Source: Polytrichum commune (taxonomy: Eukaryota; Streptophyta; Polytrichopsida; Polytrichales; Polytrichaceae). From it: a stretch of DNA of 64,000 nucleotides. Of this stretch, positions 33,401-43,639 are shown in pieces; position 1 is the stretch's first letter, and each line of letters starts with the position of its first letter. The DNA is taken from assembly GCA_950295325.1 (NCBI GenBank), contig OX485806.1, forward strand, positions 41,912,001-41,976,000. The letters run 5' to 3'. The position numbers and the translations under genes were made by a program. Under the pieces are notes generated by a model. It was not told where the DNA came from. It saw only the letters and a list, made by a program, of their open reading frames with translations, and ran no database searches.

Positions 33401-35007
33401 GCTTGGGAATTTCATGCCTAGCCATGACGTGGTTGAGGTTGTGCGAGAAAAACACTTGAGCATCCTTGTCCTCGGATTGAAAGTTGCAGCAAACGATGGT
33501 CATGACGCGCTGGTAGGTTCCGTCGTATACGTAGTTGGCCATGGTGGTTCACTTGGCGACGCGTTTGACATGGTCGGACATGATCCAAGCATGCTCGAGA
33601 TCCCCACCAAGTTGCATGCGCTTAACCAGGTCGACCCCACTACCAGGGCCGACCTCAGACATCTTGAAAACAAAAACTTTGTCCGTCTCGTCACCCTGGC
33701 CTGGGATTTGATAACGCTAGACATAGGCCCAGGTGCTGACACCTCGAAGCTTGGCGATGCCATCCATAACCCCTAACCTACGTAAGTATTTGAAAGTGGT
33801 AACCTTGTTTCAGAGGTGGGGGGAATTCAACTCCTTGCAACGATAAAAAACGGGCTCAAGTTCTTCCAAGGAAAGAAGTTGATGAGGATCACTATCATTG
33901 CGAAGGAGGAACTCACCCACAAGGTCCTTCTTGGCTTCAAGGACAATTTTGCTATGAGTGGCTTGGGGCGTTTGCTCGACGTGCTCCTCGATTAGGGCGT
34001 CGATACGCTGGCGGCTATCTCTGCAGTTTCCGACCTTGACTGGGTGGCGATGGTTGCCCAGATGAATGCACGCATGCTGAGTGGTGTCATTGCCGTGGAA
34101 GTAGAAAATTTTGGCGTGGCATGGTGCAATGCACGTGGGGGGCTCCTTACAGATCCTGCACATTAGAGTGGAGCCCAAAGGGAAGGGACCACCAATGGGA
34201 AAGGGCTCCTTTGTGAAGCCGTCGAAATGAGTATCATTGACCGGGGAGGTGCGATGAGCACGTTGGAGGTAGTCGCAAAGAGGATTTTGGCATTGGAGGT
34301 GGCCAACGCAACTGGAGGAGCGAAAAGCAATGCCCATGTCATTGGTGATATTGGTGGTCTGGGTTTTGGTCCAAACATGGCCGTCGTAGCGTTTGTCCAT
34401 GCCATCCATGGATTTGGCCTTCGTATGAGAGGACGAGATGCCTACTGGGGGGAAGACAAACATCCGATTCCCATCAAAGTGAGGCGGCAGGAAATTCACC
34501 TCTTCTATTTGTAAGGTGTCATAATCCAGCTTCTTGAGGATGGTTTTCCTACCGAGCATGGAGGCAAAAGTATGTAGACATTGAAGAATGGAAATGGGGG
34601 GTTTGGCAGGGGAAGGACAAAGAAGAGACAGAAGAGACGGGGTAAGAAAGGTGGAACGGAAGGAGGATGGAAATGGCTTGTGAATGGGAGTGGATACGGG
34701 GGGCTCATCACCATCGGAGGAATCGGAAAGATGTATGATAGTGTGCATACCAGGCCCACTCTTAGCTTTGACCAGGGGAGGAGTGTTGAAAGTGGAAGCA
34801 CAAGAATGGGGAGGGGTACGGATTTCCGTGGATACATTCGTGCAAGGAACTGGGAGTCCGTACACCCTGTATTTACCAGCGCAAAGTCCCCACATTGAAG
34901 ATCCGTTGTCGGCAACCCTAGGATTTTCACGCATGGTCAATGACAACAAGGAAGTAGCACTATCATAAATCTCACGTTCGACCCATATTGGGACGAAGCT
35001 ATTTTGC
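30441..35007 (-). pseudogene. MULE-like SWIM transposase, copy M3 (interrupted)
   Basis: Read from 35007 down: an N-terminal region with GKYRVYGL, an acidic linker, the zinc module (RYDGHVWTKT, CVGHLQCQNPLCDYL, CRICKEPPTCIAPC, CIHLGNHRHPVK), the DDE-like core (VYDGTY near 33530, GFMADSAQANWNAV, ERTCYFHWTQS), LWLAFWHYRYQQWGGFM, an 84-bp intron (32950-33033), NCNLAKSIHNKW, then GGDEF near 32660. An insertion of about 1.4 kb follows. Reading resumes at ADVFGSQKRKPDT (31115) and continues to LTCLEILKLENAGFHLP. The protein ends abruptly in AGCGG repeats at 30440, so the SWIM finger is missing. In-frame stops at 33810-33812, 33717-33719, 33549-33551 and 32725-32727 all fit C-to-T changes relative to M2 and M4. 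Confidence 0.8.
31150..32590. mobile_element. Unclassified ~1.4-kb insertion in M3
   Basis: Comparison with M4 shows that residues LEG (near 32600) and ADVF (near 31120) should be almost adjacent. The intervening sequence has open frames on both strands (31684-32064 minus, 31937-32257 plus) but no motif I recognise. Exact ends and target duplication could not be fixed by eye. It could be a non-autonomous DNA or LTR element. Confidence 0.45.
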
Positions 35008-35449
35008 AAGCGGTGAGCGGTGAGCGGTAACTTCCGAGATATTTTGATGAAAATGTTATTTTAAGTAGTAAGTTCAGGGTATTTTTGGACTACATATATT
35101 TTTAGTAATTTTTTTCTTGTAAACTTAGTGAACAGTGGGACCTATGACCGTGGGCAATTAAGGGCTCTGATACAGGAAAAAACATTATTGTATCAGTGAG
35201 AAATATGGTTTAGGGTGTTAAATTGAACATTTGGAACTAATATCAATAATAAATATGGGTTTAGGTCAAGTCAAACACGTACTGTTTCAGTATAATAAGA
35301 AATAGTGGTACTCCAAAAGGGTCACGCAACTTTGGAAAAGAGAAATACATGTGGTGCATCAAATGTCTTGTAGTGGCCCTTTTAGTCTCACTACATTATG
35401 ATTATAAAAAATCTTGCATACATATGTTTCTTCAAAGAAACGGAAAACT
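35008..35449 (+). repeat. AGCGG-headed dispersed repeat, copy 4, and spacer
   Basis: tattttgcaagcggtgagcggtgagcgg (35001-35028) is followed by AT-rich sequence including cctatgaccgtggg. Both phrases recur at 56000-56091 in inverted orientation. No gene lies between it and the M4 stop. Confidence 0.6.
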
Positions 35450-38400
35450 TTAAGAGTCAAGGTACTTCAATAAACCAGCCTGCAAAACTCGCTTCACTTC
35501 GTTGAAGCTAAAACTAGCTGCATGAATGAACGTGTCTGAATCTGAGTCCAAACCACACAGTACAGTAAACAAATAGTACAAATGCTTACAGTTGGCCCAT
35601 TGACCCCGTTTTCCAATTGCCTTAGTTGCCATCTCCTTGAAGTTAGGACAAGTGCATGCTGGCAGCTGCGAAATCGTCAAGTAGTATTGCTGAACCTTTG
35701 GGGGCGTGCCGGAATCCAACGAGACTATGCATCCTAAGGCAGGGGCTGGAAGCATGCACAATTTGTGCACTTTGGCTTTCAGTGATAGGGCTGAGGCACA
35801 ATTATTGGCGTGTTTTGTTGACGGGGCCTTCTTGTTGCGCCTAATCAACTTCCCTGAACGCCGGGTGGGAAACTCATCCGGATATGCAGGTGTCGTGTAG
35901 CTTGTTAAGTCCAAAGGTAACGGGTGGTCCTGAAAATTTCTGGAAGGTGTCATTTCCTTCCGCTGGGGCAGTCTAAATCCTGCGTTTTCTAAGGAGAAGA
36001 TCTCTTTGCAGGTTAAGTTGGTCCCCAACTTAACCGGCCATACCTCCGGAACGTTCGGGACTGAGACCACCCATCTTCTTTTTGTCCCCTTAACGCATCT
36101 CTCAATGTCGTCATTGCAGAAAAAGAAGTCTTGAGGGTCCAATTTCTTCTTCCGAAAGTTATCCATGAGGCCTGAGTAGGTAGGTGCAGCGGTGCTCTTC
36201 CCGTCTTGTACAATCCGAGCGACGCACTTCTTTTTGGTGATTGCTTGTAGAGCAAAGCAAGCCTTTGCAGATGTTTTGGGCAGCCGTGCGATGTGCCACT
36301 GGGCAGGGTTGCATAATGTCTCCTCAATCGCGGTGACGTGGTGTCGATCCACCTGCTGCGGAGCTACGTGTGTTGGAAGTTGCGGCTGCTCTTCATCTGC
36401 GTTTGTGGGAGAATGTGGAGTTGTGGGAGAATCTGGAATTGTCACAGGAGGTGGAGAATCGTCAAGTCGGGCATATCAGGTTTGGACGCGAGGTTAGGAT
36501 ATACTGATTTTGTATGGCCTGTGAGATTCATGTTCGTCACCGAAAGCAGTGTCTGGTTTACGCTTCATAGAAACAAATACCTCTTCCCCTTCAAGGTAGG
36601 GAGTCGTGGTGTACCACTCGTCACCGCCAGGCATCTTCAAGATGGCCTCATGCAGCGGTTTCGATATTCCTGTTTTTGCGGCAGACCTCTGAGCACGCCT
36701 CAGCTTCAATTCCTCCTTCGAGGGTCTAGTTCCAGGGTTGTCTCCCTTTAGGAATTGGGAATATGCTGAGCACTGCATGAAAGCACGCACGAAATCATCG
36801 ACTGTTGCCACATAAAGGTCGCTGCCTCGATCGCCGGATTGTTGCTTCCACTTGTTATGGATAGATTCAGCAAGGTTACAGGATGGCATTTCCGCTAGTT
36901 CAGCTTCACTTAGATCCTGCAATGCCCATAGAGTTCGATTTAGGTTTTAGGGGATATCAATGTAGTTGAACTATAAAGAGTGAAATATACAAGAAAGGAT
37001 TTGGCAAGTAGAGACTTACCAACTCCATAAATCCACGCCATTGGCGGTAACGGAAATGCCAGAAGGCCAGCCAGAGCTCCAGTCGAGGTAGAGCTTGTTC
37101 AGTTGCTGCACCGGATGGCATCCACCATGACCGAATTGCCAGAAACTTTGTCTGTGCCTCCGCCATCGATTTCGCATTCTTGTATTGCTGGCATAGTATT
37201 CGATGTTGATATTGCAGGTCTTAACGGATATCGGCCTTGGTATGTTTATCCAAGGACTGCGTCCAATGGAAAAGACAAGTCCTCTCTCTGTCCACCATCT
37301 TCTCAGACGCATCTCCACTTCCGTATATGATTCGAACAGCATTCCAGTTTGCTTGGGCACTGTCGGCCATGAAACCCTTAAAATTTACTTTGTGCACTCC
37401 ATGTTGAGCCATGAGAGCGTTCAAGTACTTCCACACGACTGACTGGGCAGCAACATCTTCAGACTGCATGTTGCATACTGCGATGGTCATGACACGGCAA
37501 TATGTGGAATCGTACACATGGCAAGCCATTGTGGTCCACGACCTGACCCGTTTGACATGGTCAAACATTATCCACGAGTTCTCCAGGTCACCACCGGGCT
37601 GCATTCGTTTGACGATGTCGACGCCGCTGCCCGGCCCAACTTCAGACATCTTGAAGACAAAGACCTTGTCCATGTCCGCTCCTTGCCCTGGAAACCTATT
37701 CTGCTGCACGAACCTCCAATTGCTAGCACCGCGTAACTTGGTAATACTGTCCATGACTCCAAAGCGACGCATAGTCCTAAACGTGGTAACTGCGTTACGA
37801 ATGTTGGGCGAGGTTAGGTGCTTACACCGATCGAAAATACTTGCAGCTCGTCCAACTCCAAGATCTTCTGTGGGTCACCTTCTTTAGCAAGGAGGAGTGG
37901 ACCCAGTACTTCCTTTACAGTTTCAAGCACAATAGCAGAGCGAGTGGCTGAGGGGGTGCGTTCAACTTGATCCCCAATCAAGCTGTCTGTCAAATCGATG
38001 AAGTCCCGATGTTCACTTGACTTCACGGGATGGTCATGAGATCCCAAGTGCACACAAGCCCTCGTCATGTGAGGTGTCCCAATAACATAGTAGATCTTGG
38101 CAGTGCAGACAGCTACACAGGTGGGAGGGACATTACAGGATTTGCAAACAACTGTGGAACCATCGGGAGGTTTGGACCCTACTTCAAACAATTTCTCGGA
38201 TAATCCTTCCCACTCTGTTTCATTCACTTTGGAAGTCCTGTGGTCTCGCTGAAGATACTCACAGGCATGATTGTCGCAACGGAGGTGGCCCAAACAAGAA
38301 GATGTACGAAACAAAAGCTTGAGATCATTCTGAATATTGGATGTAATTGTGCGAGACCAAGCATGGCCATCGTACCTTCTGTCCATTCCTCGGAGCTGCT

Positions 38401-39217
38401 TGGCCTTTGTAATCTGCCCATGGTCACCTACAGGTGGAAATTCGAAGATAACGTCCCCATCGTAATGAGGGGGAAGGTAATCAACCTGCTGGAGTCTGAT
38501 CGCATCAAAGTTAATTCGAGACAACACACTTTTGGACCGCTTACGAGCTCCAAGACGCATCAAGGAATGAATGATACTTAGAGCAGGACTTGCCACAACC
38601 TTGGCCTGACCAGGATGACTAGAGGGACTAACAGGAGGAGTTTTTTCCTGGCGAACTGCTTCTGTAGAGAGCAAAGGTCGGACTTCACTATCTGACTTTA
38701 AAACTTCTACATTGCTGTCGGAATCATCACTCAACTCATAAATTGTATTTAGACCGGACTCAATTTTGACCTTGGACAACAACGGTCTCTCAATGCTAAT
38801 AGTGGACGACTCCCTAGGTGTTAAAAGTTCAGTCGAACAATCAAACATAGACTCAGAGACTCCATATACGCGATATTTTCCAGGCTTCAGCAACCAGAAC
38901 GAACCGTCATCATTCTCAACTCTAGTCTGACGAACTGCATGTGAAACTAGACCGGTATGATCGTCAAAAACTTCTTCTTCGACAAAGATAGTGACCTCAC
39001 GATACTGAAACCTCAAACTCAAAGTTGCACAAGTGACTATAGCATGACCGTCTTCACCTAATGGAAAGAGGACCGGAACAGAATGAGATTCAGCACGAAG
39101 CAGGGCCATAGTGTACGACAGAACTTTGATCAAAACAAGTCCTCTGAACATTGAAATGGCGATAATATATAACAGGAAAGGAATTACAAAGCCAACTGGC
39201 AACTTATGTACCAGCAA
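35450..39217 (-). pseudogene. MULE-like SWIM transposase, copy M4 (most complete)
   Basis: This is the reference copy, about 1,150 codons in two main exons with a 103-bp intron at 36917-37019 (matching the one in M3). Order: a possible N-terminal hydrophobic segment; GKYRVYGV; an acidic Ser/Asp linker; a zinc-binding region (RYDGHAWSRT, CLGHLRCDNHACEYL, CKSCNVPPTCVAVC, HLGSHDHPVK) resembling WRKY/GCM1-type modules of MULEs; the DDE-like core VYDSTY, GFMADSAQANWNAV and ERTCLFHWTQS; LWLAFWHFRYRQWRGFM; SCNLAESIHNKW; a basic region; and a SWIM finger (CTCPNF...CKHLYYLF) ending FSFNEVKRVLQAGLL. Lesions: a one-base frameshift near 37843 and in-frame stops at 37221-37223, 36494-36496 and 36476-36478. 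The product would be a nuclear transposase that cuts and pastes its element. Terminal inverted repeats were not found. Confidence 0.85.
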
Positions 39218-39897
39218 GCGGAATTACAGATGTTAATAGAGAGTCATGCATAGGAAGATGAAAGACGGCTGAAAAACCAATTTTAGATGCAAGTGCGAGA
39301 TATGCAAGATACTGAATAGTAGAATCCTATAACATGCAAACATATCAAATAGTTTAATCCAACAACAGACATACATTCTAAACATTGATGATTATAATAT
39401 ATATTGGCAAATAAGGTCATAAGAATGACGGCTGCCACGAATAATGTGGAGAGCATGATAATAGGCATACAATAATAAATCCTAAACAATTGAGATTAAC
39501 GACGAATACGCTTATGGGGCCCTTTGCCATTTTTGTCACACTCATGTTTATGATAATGGTCAATCCCTAAACTATGAACTGCAGTGCATCCTGCGCATCC
39601 GAGTCCTTGACCTTGGGGATGTGGGACACTCCCTAATAGAGATCTAGAGTAAGTGCCCGGTCTAATAACTCTTACTCTAGAATAGGCATGAGTCTGTAAA
39701 GTAGACTTGTTCTCTATCAACGTTGCAACATCCGTCTGCAAAGATGGAATCCGGGGATGTGGACTCTGAACTGCGACCGCCGGAGTAACTGAGCAGTCAG
39801 GTGGGTTTAGACTCTTCATGTTGTCGACGTCTGCAAAACCGGGGAAAGACGACGTGATGTGGATTTGTGATGAACTAGGAGCACGTAAAGGAGCAAG
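39218..39897. other. Region upstream of M4 with one weak open frame
   Basis: An open frame on the minus strand (39819-39496, 107 codons) encodes a Ser/Pro/His-rich peptide ending HKRIRR, with a possible metal-binding look (CAGC, HYHKHEC), but it lacks recognised homologues and splice support. It could be a 5' exon of M4 or chance. The remaining sequence shows nothing. Confidence 0.3.
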
Positions 39898-40550
39898 GCT
39901 CGGGATTTCAGTTTGAAGGTAGAATTCAAGTCAATTCAGATTCAAGGGTTTCAAGGTCATAGGGTTAGTGGGTCATATTCATAATGATTTTCAATTTTCA
40001 ATTTTGGCTGATATATCAAACTTGCAGCCTTTAGAGAGTCCATTCGGGGCCGAGCATAGTATCTAGGGATTTCAGTTTGAAGTTAGAATTCAAGTCAATT
40101 CAGGTTCAAGGGCATTAAGGTCATAAGGTTAAGAGGGGGGTCATATTCATATTGATTTTAGATTTTCAATTTTGGCTTATATATCAAACGTGCAACCTTT
40201 AGAGAGTCCATTCGGGGCCGAGCATAGTCTGTAGGGATTTCAGTTTGAAGTTAGAATTCAAGTCAATTCAGGTTCAAGGGCATTAAGGTCATAAGGCTAG
40301 GGGGGGGGGGTAATATTCATATTGATTTTAGATTTTCAATTTTGGCTGATATATCAAACTTCTTGCCTTTAGAGAGTCCATTCGGGGCCGAGCACAGTAT
40401 CTAGGGATTTCAGTTTGAAGTTAGAATTCAAGTCAATTCAGGTTCAAGGGCATTAAGGTCATAAGGTTATGGGGGGGGGGTTATATTCATATTGATTTTA
40501 GATTTTCAATTTTGGCGTATATATCAAACTTCTTGCCTTTAGAGAGTCCA
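39898..40550. repeat. ~170-bp tandem repeat, four units
   Basis: gggatttcagtttgaag recurs near 39901, 40065, 40236 and 40405. Each unit contains gtcaattcaggttcaaggg, a G-run of variable length, gattttcaattttgg and tttagagagtccattcgggg. The G-run expands from 2 to 9-10 G across units. Confidence 0.85.
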
Positions 40551-40576
40551 TAGAAACTTGGTTGCCATGCCTTTGG

Positions 40577-41551
40577 TGTTGCGCAACTCTCCATGAGGAG
40601 TGCCCGAAACACCATGGGCACAAGGGGGACCCCGGAGTGACACCCGGGACTTATGGCGCCGTTCGTGAGAGGGCCCAAGTGATCCTAGTGTGGGTGAGGG
40701 CCCCGGGCGTTGGGAACGCCTCCCACCCACCGAGACTAGGAGGCATGAGGGTATCGCCAAGAGCTATGCGTAGCTCATGGCGTGGTGATTGTAGAACGCT
40801 CAAGAACACCTCAATCGGAGGAGTGAGCTAGGAGTTATGGCCATTTGAGTGGGGCGCTGTCCCGGGACAGCGCCCTGGTCCAGCAGTGCCTGGGAGTGAT
40901 TCCCGGGACTGCCAAGGTTCAAACAGGCATAACTTCGTGAATACTTGCCCGAATGGGGCAAGTGAGGAGTCCATCGGCATCTACGTGAAGCGTAGATGCA
41001 GATGGAGTGGTTGACTGTTGGAATCAGACAACATACAAGGAAGTTATGATGGTCTGAAGCTGCTTGGGGGCTTCTAGGACCAGCGGCTAAGGGAAAATGT
41101 CCAATTGGCCCCAGCTCTTGGTAGAGAGACAAGAGGTTGGTTGACGGTGGGGTAGGGGCCCTGTGTAGAGTCCTAGAGGCTTATATGGGTGAGGTGGTGT
41201 GGCCTCACCCACCCGAGGCCAAACGGCACGGCCTCCATGGGCATTGGCCCAATGTGAGGCCATAGTTGCCTAGTATGGTTCGGGTTGTTGTAGTGTTGCT
41301 CCGGCAACGCGATGATCAACATGGGATTGGACTTCCATGGATGGAAGTCCACATCTAGGAATGGGCTACCGATTAAGGGGTGAGTCCCGAAAGCAAAGTA
41401 GGAGGGTTGGTTCCCTCTTATGAGCTATATGGTCCGGGGTAGGAGGAACTAACCATTAGCATGGTGGGATGCGAATGGTTAGCGCTCGTAACCTTTGCTA
41501 GAATTGAAAATTGGCAAGATTGTCAAGGGGGGGCTAGCAAGGGTTGCGACA
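40577..41551 (+). mobile_element. Solo LTR A (family of the 42-50 kb element)
   Basis: The element begins TGTTGCGCAAC and ends GTTGCGACA; the canonical family termini are TGTCGC...GCGACA. It is flanked by a perfect 5-bp target duplication TTTGG (40572-40576 and 41552-41556). Length is 975 bp. It contains the perfect palindrome at 40852-40875 and a TATA-like cttatatggg. No internal element sequence is attached, so it is the product of LTR-LTR recombination. It sits just upstream of the ParB-domain exon of locus 3. Confidence 0.9.
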
Positions 41552-41888
41552 TTTGGTGAGGCCTACCCTCTAGAGTGACCTCGATAAGCTTGAACAAGAG
41601 TTTGTTCATGGCTATCGCGACGGGGCTGCAGTGTTCTACGTTACATTGACTAATGAACATGGAAGTATTCATGAGGTTACATCTGCGGTGAATGACAAGT
41701 GGGGAACCATCTGGAATGCGCAAAATGAGGAATTCAACAGGTATCTCCTATCAGTACCTGAACTTTCACATATGGAGAATCTAATGTTTTTTGTCTGTGA
41801 TGGTAATCACAGACGCCAAGCATGGCTCAACCATATTGACCGCCTTCATAAGAATGATCATTCCTGGCATTTTAGAGTGGACTCCATT

Positions 41889-42862
41889 TGTCGCAACCCT
41901 TGCTAGTCCCCCTTGACCATCTTGCCAATTTTCAATTCTAGCAAAGGCTACGAGTGGCTAACCCTTCGCATACCGCCATGCTAATGGTTAGCTCCTCTAA
42001 CCCCGGACCAATAGTTCATAGGAGGGAACCAACCCTCCTACTTTGCTTTCGGGACTCACCCCTTAATCGGTAACCCATTTTCCCAATGTGGACTTCCATC
42101 CATGGAAGTCCAATCCTATGTTGATCATCGCGTTGCCGGAGCAACACTACAACAACCCGAAGCATACTAGGCAACTATGGCCTCACAATAGGCCAAAGCC
42201 CATGGAGGCCTTGCCGTTCGGCCTCGGGTGGGTGAGGCCACACCACCTCACCCATATAAGCCTCTAGGACTTTACGCGGGGCCCCAACCCCACCGTCAAC
42301 CAACCTCTTGTCTCTCCACCAAGAGTTGGGGCCAAGTGGACACTTTCCTTTAGCCGCTGGGCCTAGAAGCCCCCAGCAGCTTCAGACCATCATAACTTCC
42401 TTGTATGATGTCTGATACAAACAAGCGACCACTCCATCTTTATCTACGCTTCACGTAGATGCCGATGGACTCCTCACTTGCCCCATTGGGGCAAGTGGTG
42501 AGGAAGTTATTCCTGTTTGGACCTTGGCAGTCCCGGGAATCACTCCCAGGCACTGCTGTACCAGGGCGCTGTCCCGGGACAGCGCCCCACTCAAATGGCC
42601 ATAACTCCTAGCTCACACCTCCGATTGAGGTGTTCTTGAGCATTCTAGAATCACCACGCCATGAGCTATGCATAGCTCATGGCCTTACCCTTGTGCCTCC
42701 TAGTCTCCGTGGGTGGGAGGCGTTCCCAACGCCCGGGGCCCTCACCCACACTAGGATCACTTGGGCCCTCTCACCAACGGCGCCACAAGTCCCGGGTGTC
42801 ACTCCGGGGTCCCCCTTGTGCCCATGGTGTTTTGGGCACTCCTCATGGAGAGGTGCGCGACA
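41889..42862 (-). repeat. 3' LTR of the gypsy element
   Basis: On the plus strand it begins TGTCGCAACCC and ends GCGCGACA. It is near-identical to the LTR at 48950-49924. Open frames across it are recurrent in all five LTR copies because the LTR is GC-rich; they are not genes. Confidence 0.92.
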
Positions 42863-43639
42863 CTCATCCCCACCAAACGGAGTCGATGCCCTCATCGACT
42901 ATACTCGTAGTCGGCACACCAATTCTCAAGTTGCCATCCTCTATGGTGCGGCATTATGTTTACCTTAGGGCGCGACGCCCACAATGCATCTTCAAATTTG
43001 GCATAGTCCCAAAGGTGTCGTTCTTAGGTGGTCCGTTAGCGACCTTGGATCTCTCCTCCAAGGACCTAACCTATACTGGACCCACCTACTTTGGGACTCA
43101 CTTGGGTTTCCCCTCCTTTGGGGCCTCCCCCCGTTAGGCTCCACTAGCCTAACATGACACATCTAGGCGAGACCTCAACGCTTCCACTAAGTTGTCTCGG
43201 TTGCAACTCCGAGATGGCTTTCCATTGTTAAGCCACGCCTCGATCGCACGGGGGTGATGCCAAGTCCCGCCCGACTCGGTTCCTACTTTGTTCTTTCGAG
43301 ACATGGGTTCATGACTCCCATGCGCCAACTCTCGTTAGCTCGCGGGTAGCACTTTTATGAGCACGCGCCATCACCTTGTCCCCGCCCGGACAAGCCCACA
43401 ACTAAGAAGTTTCTTGGTTTTATCCAAGGCCCCTCCAAGCCATGGCCCCCAATTACTCGGCTTATCCAACCTAGTTTGGCATATCTATTCCCCCTCTTCC
43501 ATTAACCAAGCACAAGTACAAGACTAGGACCTCATCTCATACTTTTCTCTTTGCACCACTAAAGTTTGGACTTTATTCCCTCAAGCCAAAGCACAAGTTC
43601 ATGTTGTGGAGTAATTAGCCTCGAAGTTAAGTGTGCTAC

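Noticed and set aside
40577-42862. Foldback transposon with 1-kb terminal inverted repeats carrying a ParB fragment
   Set aside because: Each arm has its own different 5-bp target duplication, so they are a solo LTR and the LTR of a separate full element, not one foldback unit.
42630-43137. Recurrent 70-150 codon frames in LTRs (also at 40.6, 47.9, 49.7 and 54.2 kb)
   Set aside because: The same frames occur in all five LTR copies in solo form; they reflect GC-rich LTR sequence, not genes.
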